Notes: generated by a model not told the origin, from the sequence alone. A stretch of 64,000 nucleotides of DNA from Polaribacter haliotis (GCF_014784055.1 NZ_CP061813.1:3420001-3484000), one strand, 5' to 3'. Positions 1-8,547 are shown, numbered from the stretch's first letter. Translations and numbers: made by a program.

Positions 1-925
1 TCAAATGAGATTGATTATCGTTTTGAAAAATAAAATCTTGTAATCTATTTACAGTTGGTCTATTTACAAAACCATAATTGTAATTATTTCCTCCATTATA
101 ACCATAATTTCCAAAGAAATTTACTTTCCCAGTTTTATAGTTCATGTTGGTAGAAGCATTGTAACGAACATAATGCCCAGCAGTAATTCCAGTATCAACA
201 GAGCCATTAAAGCCCATGTTTGCGTTTTTATTTAAAATGATATTAATAATTCCACTCATTCCTTCTGGATTGTATTTTGCAGAAGGATTTGTAATTAGTT
301 CAATACTTTTTATAGATGTAGAAGGGATTTGTTTCAACAATTGAGCAGCAGAAATATTTGTTGGTTTTCCGTCCACTAAAACACGAACATTATCATTTCC
401 ACGCAAACTAATACCTCCTGTTTGGCTATCTACGCTTACAGATTGTACATTATTTAAAAGTTCGGAAGCTGTGGTTCCTGTTGCAGTTAAATCTTTACCA
501 ACATTAATTACTTTTCTATCTACTTTCTGTACAACTTGCGAAGTTTCTGCTCTAACCACAATTTCATTTAATTGAGCACTGTCTTCAGAAAGTGATATGG
601 TTCCTAAGTCAACTTTATTATTTTTATTAGAGATTTCTATTTTAGTTGAAAATGTTTTGTAACCAATAAATTGAACTTCCACCAAACTATTTCCTTCAGG
701 AATGTCTTTGATGTTAAAAAGTCCGTTTTCGTTCGTAATTCCACCAGTAAGTATTTTTTTTGCAAAATCTCTCACGACAATATTTACATAAGGTAAAGGT
801 TCATTGGAGATTTTATCCACGACTTTTCCAGAAATTGTTCCCGGTTTTAATAATTTATTTTTCGGCAATTGAGCTTGTAGAGTTATGGAAAAACAAAACA
901 GTACAAGAAGTAGTAAATTTTTCAT
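1..925 (-). CDS. TonB-dependent receptor / outer membrane beta-barrel protein (5' part only)
   Basis: The gene begins at the ATG complementary to 923-925 and runs off the left edge, so only about 308 N-terminal residues are visible. Residues 1-19 are a signal peptide (hydrophobic run ending LQAQ). Residues about 28-110 form a carboxypeptidase-regulatory-like domain (GTISGKVVD, then PYVNIVV) and residues about 125-225 look like the TonB plug (VQSVSVDSQTGGISLRGNDN, RVLVDGKP, then IELITNPSAKYNPEGMSGII). This layout is that of the Bacteroidota outer-membrane beta-barrel receptor family, which import a ligand across the outer membrane with TonB energy. The barrel lies outside the window and the substrate cannot be told. 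The gene is divergent from the CoA-binding protein gene. Confidence 0.9.
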   Translation of the reverse strand, partial: MKNLLLLVLFCFSITLQAQLPKNKLLKPGTISGKVVDKISNEPLPYVNIVVRDFAKKILTGGITNENGLFNIKDIPEGNSLVEVQFIGYKTFSTKIEISNKNNKVDLGTISLSEDSAQLNEIVVRAETSQVVQKVDRKVINVGKDLTATGTTASELLNNVQSVSVDSQTGGISLRGNDNVRVLVDGKPTNISAAQLLKQIPSTSIKSIELITNPSAKYNPEGMSGIINIILNKNANMGFNGSVDTGITAGHYVRYNASTNMNYKTGKVNFFGNYGYNGGNNYNYGFVNRPTVNRLQDFIFQNDNQSHL

Positions 926-974
926 TTTTGGTTGATTATTAATTTGATTGATACATTATAGACGTCTCATTTAT

Positions 975-982
975 TATATTTG
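975..982 (+). promoter_or_regulatory. Candidate -7 box (TATATTTG) for the CoA-binding protein gene
   Basis: TATATTTG matches the Bacteroidota -7 consensus TAnnTTTG and lies 37 bp before the ATG at 1020. No TTG stands at the ideal 19-20 nt upstream distance, so the -33 half is weak. Confidence 0.4.
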
Positions 983-1019
983 TTACTTTATTTAACTGTC
1001 TTTAACACTTAATTAACAA

Positions 1020-1382
1020 ATGAAAAAGAAAACCTTAGTTTTAGGAGCTTCCCTAAATGAAAACAGATATTCGAATATTGCCATTAAAAGATTAAGAGGA
1101 AAAGAAGTTCCAGTAGTAGCAATAGGTTTACGAGTTGGAGTAGTAGCAGATGTAACAATTGCAACTGAAAAAGTAGATTTTAAAGATATTAATACAGTTA
1201 CTTTATATCTAAATCCAACAAGACAAGTTGCTTATTACAATTATATAATTAGTTTAAAACCGAAAAGAGTTATTTTTAATCCAGGAACAGAAAATATGGA
1301 TTTTATAAAATTATTAAAAGAAAATAATATCGAGTCAGAAATTGCTTGTACATTGGTTTTGTTGAGTACGAATCAGTATTAG
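1020..1382 (+). CDS. CoA-binding domain protein (YccU-like)
   Basis: This 120-residue protein has a single Rossmann-type CoA-binding fold. The N-terminal strand and glycine turn (KTLVLGASLNENRYSNIAI) is followed by a second nucleotide-fold strand (VPVVAIGLR) and a C-terminal half containing FNPGTEN, as in the YccU/CoA_binding_2 family. The length is normal for the family. These proteins bind CoA or a related nucleotide in the cytoplasm; their physiological role is not established. It stands alone on the plus strand and ends 6 bp from the convergent rnz gene. Confidence 0.8.
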   Translation: MKKKTLVLGASLNENRYSNIAIKRLRGKEVPVVAIGLRVGVVADVTIATEKVDFKDINTVTLYLNPTRQVAYYNYIISLKPKRVIFNPGTENMDFIKLLKENNIESEIACTLVLLSTNQY

Positions 1383-1388
1383 GCTTTG

Positions 1389-2306
1389 CTACTCAGCCAA
1401 AAACACTTTCCCAGGTTCTGCTAACGAAACATTATTAAAAATTACAGAAGCTTCTTTTTGAAAAAGAGAAATGTCTTTATATCTACCAGAATAATGGCCA
1501 ACAATTAGTTCGCCAACATTTGCATCTTTCGCAATTTGTGCTGCCTCAACAGAAGTAGAATGTTTGGTTTTTTTTGCTAAATCTTTTCTATCTGCTAAAA
1601 ATGTAGCTTCATGATATAATAAATCTACATTTTTTATAATGGGAACAATATCTGGTTTGTAGCTTGTATCACTACAAAAAGCGTAGCTCAAAGGTTTTTT
1701 AGGGTCTAATGTTAATTCGGAATTTGGAATGACTTCACCATTTGATAAAACCACATCTTTACCAGCTTTTATGTTTAAAAAATCTGCTTTTCCAATTTCG
1801 TTGTAACCGCTAATATTTAGCATATTTAATTTTCGAGTTTTTTCTTTTTCTGTAAATAAATAGCCATTTGTGTAAACTCTGTGATGTAATGGAATAGTAC
1901 GAACGATTACTTTATCGTCTTCGAAAATAAGTTCGCTTTCATTGGAAGATAATTCGTGAAAAATCATGTTAAATTTCGCATGAGATTCAGATATTTTTAG
2001 CATTTGTAAAGTTGCCTTTTTTATACCTTTTGGACCAAAAATATGCATTTCTTTTTCTCTACTTAACATACCATAAGTAGAAAGTAAACCAACCAAGCCG
2101 TAAAAATGGTCTCCATGTAAATGAGAAATAAAAATATGATCGATTTTAGAAAAACCAACTTTATATTTTCGCATTTGACGTTGTGTACCTTCTCCACAAT
2201 CTATTAAAAAGTGTCGATTATTTATTTCTAAATATTGTGATGTTGGAAATGCGTTTACTCTTGGAGTTGCAGAATGACAGCCTAAAATTGTTAAGTTTAA
2301 ACTCAT
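1389..2306 (-). CDS. rnz: Ribonuclease Z (tRNA 3'-processing endonuclease)
   Basis: The 305-residue protein is a zinc-dependent metallo-beta-lactamase-fold nuclease that cuts the 3' trailer from tRNA precursors. The signature HLHGDH lies at residues 62-67 (H62, H64, D66, H67), preceded by FLIDCGEGTQRQMRKY, and later conserved parts include AFCSDTSY, LYHEATF and VGHYSGRY. The length fits the short tRNase Z form. None of the five tRNA genes in the window encodes its CCA end, the kind of precursor RNase Z matures. The start overlaps the stop of the upstream T9SS miniprotein gene by 4 bp, so translation of the two is probably coupled. Confidence 0.96.
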   Translation of the reverse strand: MSLNLTILGCHSATPRVNAFPTSQYLEINNRHFLIDCGEGTQRQMRKYKVGFSKIDHIFISHLHGDHFYGLVGLLSTYGMLSREKEMHIFGPKGIKKATLQMLKISESHAKFNMIFHELSSNESELIFEDDKVIVRTIPLHHRVYTNGYLFTEKEKTRKLNMLNISGYNEIGKADFLNIKAGKDVVLSNGEVIPNSELTLDPKKPLSYAFCSDTSYKPDIVPIIKNVDLLYHEATFLADRKDLAKKTKHSTSVEAAQIAKDANVGELIVGHYSGRYKDISLFQKEASVIFNNVSLAEPGKVFLAE

Positions 2307-2623
2307 TTAATAACAAAACGTTTAGAAATTACTTTCTTTTTGTCTTGAATACTATAAATATACATTCCTGTAGCTAAATCGTCTTTATAAAACTGGAAAC
2401 TATTTTTGCCTTTTACAGTTTTATAAGTTTTCTTAAAAACTGTTTTTCCTAAAACATTTTTAACGGTAAATTTTACAGAAGAAATAGCTTTAGAATTAAA
2501 CGATATTTTTGTGGAATTTGTAAATGGGTTAGGTGCAGCAGATAAAACATCTATCGATTTTTCTTGGGAAAAACCTACAAATGAAAAACTTAAAAATAAA
2601 ATAAAAAGTATTTTTTTTACCAT
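2303..2623 (-). CDS. Secreted protein consisting of a T9SS type A sorting domain
   Basis: The 106-residue product has a signal peptide (residues 1 to about 20, ending VGFSQ) and then a sequence that is almost entirely a type A T9SS C-terminal sorting domain: APNPFTNSTKISFN at the start, a middle VKFTVKNVLGKTV, and GMYIYSIQDKKKVISKRF near the end. In known T9SS clients this domain follows a large functional cargo and is removed on export. Here there is no cargo. It sits between a conserved small protein gene (10 bp upstream) and rnz (4-bp overlap downstream), all in one operon with pyrB. Function unknown; it could be a secretion decoy, a relic of a larger gene or a small surface protein. Confidence 0.85.
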   Translation of the reverse strand: MVKKILFILFLSFSFVGFSQEKSIDVLSAAPNPFTNSTKISFNSKAISSVKFTVKNVLGKTVFKKTYKTVKGKNSFQFYKDDLATGMYIYSIQDKKKVISKRFVIK

Positions 2624-2633
2624 ATATTTTCTT

Positions 2634-2966
2634 TTAAAATCCTAATTCTCTTTCGATGTTTTCCATTTCTAATATATCTTCTGCCTCAATTAGAGTTGGC
2701 ACAATATTCAATTGTTCTGGAAGTTCATCAACATTTACAACTGAATTTATGATAACAAAAGATGTACCATTGTTGTTTTTTTGTTCAGCTATTTTCAAAA
2801 ATAATAAAAAATCTTCAGTAGATATGTTAATTTCATCAGAAATATGTAAAACTAAATGCTCTTTTTCGAATTCTTTTTCTTTTTGTAAAAACGCGTTATA
2901 AAACTCTTTAAATGAATTTTCATCCGAAGAAATTAAAATATACTTTTCTTTTTTATCAACTTGCAT
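2634..2966 (-). CDS. Conserved 110-residue protein, possible STAS-like fold
   Basis: I chose the ATG complementary to 2964-2966 (MQVDKKEKYILI), one base after the pyrB stop; a longer frame upstream would lie inside pyrB. The protein has alternating strands and helices (LVLHISD, then FLLFLKIAEQ, then TSFVIIN) and a C-terminal VPTLIEAEDILEMENIE that resembles the last helix of STAS/anti-sigma antagonist domains. That likeness is my inference. I recall homologs in Flavobacteriia being labelled ribonuclease Z, probably from proximity to rnz; no metallo-beta-lactamase motif is present. It is co-transcribed with pyrB and rnz. Confidence 0.75.
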   Translation of the reverse strand: MQVDKKEKYILISSDENSFKEFYNAFLQKEKEFEKEHLVLHISDEINISTEDFLLFLKIAEQKNNNGTSFVIINSVVNVDELPEQLNIVPTLIEAEDILEMENIERELGF

Positions 2967-2967
2967 A

Positions 2968-3897
2968 CTATCTTTTAATTTGTTGCGCCAATAAATAGAT
3001 AACTGCCATTCTAACAGCAACACCGTTTTCAACTTGATTCAGAATAATACTTTCACTTGAATCTGCAACATCACTTGTAATTTCTACACCTCTATTAATT
3101 GGTCCTGGGTGCATGATTACAATTTTCTTGCCAAGATTGTCTAAAATCTCTTGATTTATTCCAAAAAGTTGTGTGTATTCTCTGGTTGATGGAAAATATT
3201 TAATATCCATTCGTTCATGCTGTACACGTAAAACATTCGCAACATCACACCATTCCAAAGCCTTTTTTAAATTAGTTTCCACTTCTACTCCCAAACTCGA
3301 AATGTATTTAGGAATTAACGTTGTTGGCCCACAAACCTTTACTTCTGCTCCTTGTAATTTTAGTGCAAATATGTTCGAAAGTGCAACTCTAGAATGTAAG
3401 ATATCTCCAACAATTACAATTTTCTTTCCCTTTACTGTGCCTAATTTTTCACGAATAGAATACGAATCTAATAAGGCTTGTGTTGGGTGTTCGTGCGTTC
3501 CATCACCAGCATTTATAATTTTGGCATTTACGTGTTTCGATAAGAAAACACCTGCACCCACATTTCCATGACGCATTACAACAATATCTACTTTCATCGA
3601 AAGAATATTGTTTACAGTATCTATTAAGGTTTCTCCTTTTTTAACAGAAGATTGCCCTGCAGAAAAATTAATAACATCTGCAGAAAGTCGTTTTTCGGCA
3701 AGTTCGAAACTCAATTTTGTACGTGTACTATTTTCAAAAAATAAATTGGCAATGGTAATATCTCTTAATGAAGGCACCTTTTTAATAGGTCTGTTAATCA
3801 CTTCTTTAAAATGATCGGCAGTTTTAAAAATAACATCTATGTCATTAGGGTTTAAGTATTTTATTCCTAATAAATGTTCTACACTTAATTCTTGCAC
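2968..3897 (-). CDS. pyrB: Aspartate carbamoyltransferase catalytic subunit
   Basis: The 309-residue enzyme condenses carbamoyl phosphate with aspartate in the second step of pyrimidine synthesis. The carbamoyl-phosphate loop FENSTRTKLSFE is at residues 54-65, followed by GDGTHEHPTQALLD and, near the C-terminus, MHPGPINRGVEI. The length is that of a stand-alone catalytic chain. No pyrI regulatory gene lies beside it; pyrR is 41 bp upstream, so control by PyrR and not by an allosteric subunit is likely. One base separates its stop from the next gene. Confidence 0.97.
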   Translation of the reverse strand: MQELSVEHLLGIKYLNPNDIDVIFKTADHFKEVINRPIKKVPSLRDITIANLFFENSTRTKLSFELAEKRLSADVINFSAGQSSVKKGETLIDTVNNILSMKVDIVVMRHGNVGAGVFLSKHVNAKIINAGDGTHEHPTQALLDSYSIREKLGTVKGKKIVIVGDILHSRVALSNIFALKLQGAEVKVCGPTTLIPKYISSLGVEVETNLKKALEWCDVANVLRVQHERMDIKYFPSTREYTQLFGINQEILDNLGKKIVIMHPGPINRGVEITSDVADSSESIILNQVENGVAVRMAVIYLLAQQIKR

Positions 3898-3938
3898 ATC
3901 ATTTTATTTAAGTTAAACAATATCATGTATTTTTTGTT

Positions 3939-4481
3939 CTATTCTTTCGATTCTATATAAACTGCATCTTTTTTATGCGTTTTTTTCCAAGTAACCAAAA
4001 CTTTTTCTTCGTTAATTGCATCTACTTGTCTGCCTCTATAATTTGGCTGAATTGGTAAATGTCTGCTAAAGCGTCTGTCGATTAACACTAATAACTCAAT
4101 ACTTTCTGGTCTTCCATACGATTGAATCGCAGTTAAAGCAGCTCTAATACTTCTTCCTGAGAATAAAACATCGTCTATAATTACGACTTTTTTATCTTCT
4201 ATTAAAAAGTTCATTTGCGTTTTTTCAGCCGCCAAAGGCTTGTCTTTTCTACGGAAATCGTCTCTGTAAAAAGTAATATCTAATAAACCTAACTCCAGTT
4301 CTTTGATATTGTATTCATTTTTTAACAATTCTGCCAATCTTTCGGCCAAAAAAGTTCCTCTTGGTTGTAAACCAATGAGCACAGTATTTGAGAAATCGTT
4401 ATGATTTTCGATTAGCTGACATGCCAAACGATGAAGAATAATTTCAATATCTTTTGAGTTAAGTAAGGTTTTTCTGCTCAT
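3939..4481 (-). CDS. pyrR: PyrR: bifunctional pyrimidine regulator / uracil phosphoribosyltransferase
   Basis: The 180-residue protein carries the PRPP-binding motif of type I phosphoribosyltransferases, VVIIDDVLFSGRS, at residues 99-111, and the N-terminal GLQPRGTFLAERLA typical of PyrR. PyrR makes UMP from uracil and PRPP; in Firmicutes it also attenuates pyr mRNA. Whether it binds RNA in Bacteroidota is not known to me, and I see no clear PyrR-type anti-antiterminator hairpin in the 41 bp before pyrB. It is the first gene of the pyrR-pyrB-rnz transcript. Confidence 0.93.
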   Translation of the reverse strand: MSRKTLLNSKDIEIILHRLACQLIENHNDFSNTVLIGLQPRGTFLAERLAELLKNEYNIKELELGLLDITFYRDDFRRKDKPLAAEKTQMNFLIEDKKVVIIDDVLFSGRSIRAALTAIQSYGRPESIELLVLIDRRFSRHLPIQPNYRGRQVDAINEEKVLVTWKKTHKKDAVYIESKE

Positions 4482-4673
4482 AAGAATCCCATCAATTTGG
4501 TTGATAGTTATTGAAAATCAAAATTAATGTAAATAAACGTATGTGCAAAATTTATACGTTACTAAATGCAAATAATGGGTTTTGTTAATTAAATTGTTGA
4601 AAACAATTGCTTTCAAATTAAAAGTGTTCTAAGACTTGTAGTACATTTAAGTATTCATTCAAATATCTTAATT

Positions 4674-6044
4674 ATGTCTTTATTAAAATTTGAATCTATG
4701 TTAAAAACCAACAGCGTTTTCTTTTTCGATTTAGTCGAATTTGAAGAAATTGTTGTCCATTATTTAGATGTCGGAAAAATATCCCTTGCAAAAAAAGCGA
4801 TAAAGCTTGGTTTGGAACAGCACCCTGCATCCGTAGATTTAAAATTACTAAGAGTAGAGATTCATTTGTGTGATAATGAGTTAGATGCAGCTTCGAAGTT
4901 ATTAAAAAAAATTGAGCTTTTAGAACCCAATAACGATGAGGTTTTTATCCAAAAAGCAACGATTCAATCTAAAAAAGGCTTACACAAAGAAGCAATTATT
5001 CAGCTTAAAAAAGCGTTAACATTAACGGACGATAAAGCAGATATTTGGTCGTTAATGGGTATGGAATATTTGTATTTAGATGCATTTGAGAATGCACGTT
5101 TAAACTTTGCAAAGTGTATAGAAGTAGATTATGAAGATTATTCTGCACTTTATAACATTGTGTATTGTTTCGATATGGAGAAGCAACATGAAGAAGCCAT
5201 AAAATATTTAGATACCTATGTAGATATTAATCCTTATTGCGAAGTTGCTTGGCACCAATTAGGAAGACAGCATTTTATTTTAGAAAACTACAAACAAGCG
5301 TTAATTTCTTTTGATTATGCAGTTTTAATTGATGAATTTTTTATTGGAGGATATTTAGAAAAAGCAAAGACTTTAGAAGAATTAGGAAACTACCAAGAAG
5401 CGATAGATAATTACTTAATTACATTAGAATTAGACGATCCTACAGCATTTGCATATCTTAGAGTTGGTGAATGTTATGAGAGGTTATTAAAATTTGAAGA
5501 GGCAATCTCTTATTATAAAAAGGCAGTTCACGAAGATCCTTTATTAGATAAAGGTTGGGTTTTGTTAACGAACTTGTATTTCGAACAGGAAAATTATCAA
5601 AAAGCAGCCTATTATATTTCTAAAGCATTAAAAATTGAAGATGAAAACCCTATTTATTGGAGACGATATTCAGAAATTAATTTAAAATTAAGCTTTTTCG
5701 AAGAAGCCGTTTCTGGGTTTCGAAATTGTTTAAATTTAGAAGATAATTCACCAGAAATTTATCTAGGTTTAGCAGATGTTTTATTATTTTTAGGAGAATT
5801 TAATGATGCTTTAAAGGTTATTTTAGAGGCTCAAAAAACGTACAAAGATTTTGCAGAATTCGAATATCGATTGGCAGGTTTATTTTTTATATTGAATAAA
5901 GAAAAATATGCTTTTAGCCATTTAATAAATGGAATGAAAATCGATTACGAATATAGTAGGGTTTTGAGTGATTTGTTTCCAACAGTTTATGAAAGCAAAA
6001 AGATTAAAAAATTATTAAAAGATTTTAAAAAAGCGACAGAATAG
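4674..6044 (+). CDS. Tetratricopeptide repeat protein
   Basis: The 456-residue protein is built almost wholly of TPR helices. Repeats begin near residue 25 and recur about every 34 residues, with the usual A/G-8, Y-11 and A-20 pattern (for example WSLMGMEYLYLDAFENARLN, GGYLEKAKTLEELGNYQEAI, and IYLGLADVLLFLGEFNDALK). There is no signal peptide or membrane segment, so it is probably a cytoplasmic scaffold. The partner is unknown. It stands alone, divergent from pyrR, and shares a bidirectional terminator with the superoxide dismutase gene downstream. Confidence 0.88.
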   Translation: MSLLKFESMLKTNSVFFFDLVEFEEIVVHYLDVGKISLAKKAIKLGLEQHPASVDLKLLRVEIHLCDNELDAASKLLKKIELLEPNNDEVFIQKATIQSKKGLHKEAIIQLKKALTLTDDKADIWSLMGMEYLYLDAFENARLNFAKCIEVDYEDYSALYNIVYCFDMEKQHEEAIKYLDTYVDINPYCEVAWHQLGRQHFILENYKQALISFDYAVLIDEFFIGGYLEKAKTLEELGNYQEAIDNYLITLELDDPTAFAYLRVGECYERLLKFEEAISYYKKAVHEDPLLDKGWVLLTNLYFEQENYQKAAYYISKALKIEDENPIYWRRYSEINLKLSFFEEAVSGFRNCLNLEDNSPEIYLGLADVLLFLGEFNDALKVILEAQKTYKDFAEFEYRLAGLFFILNKEKYAFSHLINGMKIDYEYSRVLSDLFPTVYESKKIKKLLKDFKKATE

Positions 6045-6066
6045 TATTCCTTTTTTTATAAAATAG

Positions 6067-6096
6067 AAAAACCTGAATTGTAAAATTCAGGTTTTT
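6067..6096. terminator. Bidirectional intrinsic terminator
   Basis: Two 13-bp perfect arms (6067-6079 and 6084-6096; AAAAACCTGAATT and its complement) surround a 4-nt loop. A- and T-runs on either side let it serve both the TPR gene and the convergent sodC-like gene. Confidence 0.85.
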
Positions 6097-6118
6097 GTTT
6101 TTTATAAACTTTGTAAAG

Positions 6119-6640
6119 TTATTTTCTAATAATCTCTCCACAACCAATTCTAGGGCCAGCTGCTCCAGAAGGTTGAGAACTAAAATCATCTGGTCCTTCA
6201 TGAATAATAATTGCATGACCAACTACATTTTTATTGGTATCTTTTCCACCAACAGACCATAAGTTCGTTTCTCTTTCAATAGTACCTTTACCATCTGCAC
6301 CAACAATTAAATTACCAATATCTCCAATATGAAAAGGTTCTTCCATCCATTTTCCGTGGTTTTTATCAGTTGGATTCCAATGTCCGCCAGCAGATTTTCC
6401 ATCAGGTGCAGAACAATCTCCAATTGCATGAATATGTATTGCGTGGTTTCCCTCAGATAATCCAGCTAATTCTGCTTTCATAGTTACAGTTCCATTCTTT
6501 TCTGTAAATGTTACAGTTCCAGAAACATTGCTTCCGCTTTTTGCTTCAATAGTTGCAACTGCTTTTTTCTCATCAGAATTACAAGAAGCAAATAATGTTA
6601 TTGCAAATACTAAAATTCCTATTTTCTTTAAATTTTTCAT
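6119..6640 (-). CDS. Cu/Zn superoxide dismutase family lipoprotein
   Basis: This 173-residue protein converts superoxide to peroxide and oxygen outside the cytoplasm. A lipobox ends at Cys20 (TLFASC). The predicted copper ligands are H69, H71, H87 and H142; the zinc ligands are H87, H95, H104 and D107; the disulfide pair is C76 and C167. All are present, in HAIHIHAIGDC, SAGGHWNP, FHIGDIGN and GHAIIIHEGPDDF. The length is standard for bacterial SodC. It lies 15 bp downstream of another lipoprotein gene and probably shares its transcript. Confidence 0.93.
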   Translation of the reverse strand: MKNLKKIGILVFAITLFASCNSDEKKAVATIEAKSGSNVSGTVTFTEKNGTVTMKAELAGLSEGNHAIHIHAIGDCSAPDGKSAGGHWNPTDKNHGKWMEEPFHIGDIGNLIVGADGKGTIERETNLWSVGGKDTNKNVVGHAIIIHEGPDDFSSQPSGAAGPRIGCGEIIRK

Positions 6641-6655
6641 AAGTTTAATTTTTAA

Positions 6656-7444
6656 TTATTTTCTATTTGGGTACCAATTCCACTGAACAACTTCAATAGA
6701 ATTATCTTTTTCGTTTACAATTTCTTTAAATTTTTCTACATCACTTAAACCTTCAGTTCCTCTGTAGTGATAAGGGAAAACTTGTTTTGGTTTAAATGCT
6801 AAAACAGCATCTGCAGCACTTTCAACTGTCATTGTATAAGGTAAGTTCATGCAAACAAAAGCTTTGTCGATATTTTTTAAATTACGCATTTCTGGGATGT
6901 CTTCTGTGTCTCCAGAAAAATAAATACGCTCGTTATTAATTGTTAAAACATATCCATTTCCCCTTCCTTTTGAGTGAAACTTTAATGCTTCTTCTCTTAA
7001 ATTATACATAGGTATCGCTTCAATTTTAAAATTGTCAAAAGACTTTTCTTCACCATTATTTATAACAATTATTTCTTTTGCTTTTATGTCTTTCAACTTT
7101 TCTGCAACCGCTTTTGGTGCAATAATTTTGGTTGTTGTTAAATCTAAACCTTCCAGCGTTTTTAAGTTCATGTGATCTCCATGAATGTCGGTAATTAAAG
7201 TATAGGTTGGTTTTTTAAAATCGGCAAAGGCTTCCTTACCTCCAGTTGGATCTAAATAAATAGTTTCTTCATTAAAAGAAATGATGGCAGTCGCATGAGA
7301 AATAGGTGTTATTTCTGCAGAAGAGTTAGTTTCTTTTTCAGATACTGCTATTGAATCATTATTATTTTTAGATTCTTTCTTGTTTTTACAAGATGTTGAA
7401 ACAAAAAGAATTAATAAAAAACTGGTAAAGAATATTTTTTTCAT
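6656..7444 (-). CDS. Metallo-beta-lactamase-fold hydrolase, lipoprotein
   Basis: The 262-residue protein has a lipobox at Cys19 (LFVSTSC) and an acidic/Ser-rich linker to residue about 45, then an MBL fold. The metal motif reads TDIHGDHM, so the first His of HxHxDH is Asp. Other conserved parts are YLDPTGG (residues about 63-70), YFSGDTEDIPEM and FPYHYRGTEG. It resembles the UPF0173/L-ascorbate lactonase-like branch. The substrate is unknown; the lipobox suggests it acts in the periplasm or at the surface. It is the first gene of a two-gene unit with the superoxide dismutase. Confidence 0.85.
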   Translation of the reverse strand: MKKIFFTSFLLILFVSTSCKNKKESKNNNDSIAVSEKETNSSAEITPISHATAIISFNEETIYLDPTGGKEAFADFKKPTYTLITDIHGDHMNLKTLEGLDLTTTKIIAPKAVAEKLKDIKAKEIIVINNGEEKSFDNFKIEAIPMYNLREEALKFHSKGRGNGYVLTINNERIYFSGDTEDIPEMRNLKNIDKAFVCMNLPYTMTVESAADAVLAFKPKQVFPYHYRGTEGLSDVEKFKEIVNEKDNSIEVVQWNWYPNRK

Positions 7445-7614
7445 AAGTATTGCAATTTAGTAAGTTGTTCCAAAGATAAAAAACAAGAAATTGATATTGT
7501 GTTAACATAATTTTAAATCTTTATAAAAGCTTCATAAATGTTTTGTTAAAGAATGCTTTAATACACTGTTGAAAACTATATTTTTTTTATCTTTAAAAAT
7601 TAATTGACTTCATA

Positions 7615-8469
7615 ATGAATTTAGAAAAATATAAGGTTTCCAAGAAAATAAAACTACAAGATTTTGAAACAAAAGAAGTAGTTGATAATGCTGAAAAAGA
7701 ACTCAAAAAATTGCGTAAAAAGCTCAGTAAAATTCAGAATAAAATGTATGCTGAAGGTAAATTCGGAGCTTTAATTTGTATTCAAGGAATGGATACTGCT
7801 GGTAAAGACAGCTTAATTCGTGAAGTTTTTAAAGATGTAAACGCACGTGGAGTAATAGTGCACAGTTTTAAGGTACCAACAGAATTAGAGTTAAAACACG
7901 ATTTTTTATGGAGACATTATATTGCATTACCAGCAAAAGGAAAATTAGGAGTTTTTAATAGAACACATTACGAAAATGTGTTGGTTACAAGAGTACATCC
8001 AGAATATATTTTGGGAGAAAACATTCCAAATATAAAAAGTGTAAACGATATTAATGATGATTTTTACCACGATAGAATGGAAAGAATCAATCAGTTTGAA
8101 AACCATTTGGCAAAAAACGGAACCATTGTTTTAAAATTCTTTTTAAATTTATCTAAAGAAGAACAAAAAAATAGATTATTAAGAAGATTAAATCTACCAG
8201 AAAAAAATTGGAAATTTTCTGAGGGAGATTTAAAAGAACGCAAATTGTGGGACAAATATCAAGATTGTTACGAAGATGTTTTAAATAGAACTTCAAAAAA
8301 AAATGCACCTTGGTTTGTAGTTCCTGCAGACGATAAACCTTCTGCTCGTTTAATTTTGGCAGAAATATTAGTAGAAGAATTTAAAAAATACGATTTTAAA
8401 GAACCTGTTTTATCGAAAAAAGTAGCAGATAGAATAGACGAATTTAAAGCACAATTAAATAACGAATAA
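7615..8469 (+). CDS. PPK2-family polyphosphate:nucleotide phosphotransferase
   Basis: The 284-residue enzyme moves phosphate between polyphosphate and nucleotides. The Walker-A-like loop GMDTAGKDSLIREVF begins near residue 59 and is followed by FNRTHYENVLVTRVHPEYI and the lid/Walker B region (FFLNLSKEEQKNRLLRRL), as in one-domain PPK2 proteins. The length fits that subfamily. Class I, II or III (ADP, AMP or both) cannot be decided by eye. It lies alone, 64 bp before the exonuclease gene. No ppk1 is in the window. Confidence 0.93.
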   Translation: MNLEKYKVSKKIKLQDFETKEVVDNAEKELKKLRKKLSKIQNKMYAEGKFGALICIQGMDTAGKDSLIREVFKDVNARGVIVHSFKVPTELELKHDFLWRHYIALPAKGKLGVFNRTHYENVLVTRVHPEYILGENIPNIKSVNDINDDFYHDRMERINQFENHLAKNGTIVLKFFLNLSKEEQKNRLLRRLNLPEKNWKFSEGDLKERKLWDKYQDCYEDVLNRTSKKNAPWFVVPADDKPSARLILAEILVEEFKKYDFKEPVLSKKVADRIDEFKAQLNNE

Positions 8470-8482
8470 ACATAAAAGTTCA

Positions 8483-8547
8483 AAATTTTGAATTCAAAAT
8501 TCAAAGTTGAGCAAAAACCTTAAATATTAAATTTTGAATTTAAAATT
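8483..8547. repeat. Pair of near-identical 19-bp direct repeats
   Basis: The 19-mer at 8483-8501 recurs with one change (C to T) at 8529-8547. Each copy contains AAATTTTGAATT and is itself nearly palindromic. The second copy holds the TTG start codon of the exonuclease gene. Confidence 0.7.

Noticed and set aside
3173..3571. 132-codon open frame opposite pyrB
   Set aside because: It is a shadow of a well-supported gene in the other strand.
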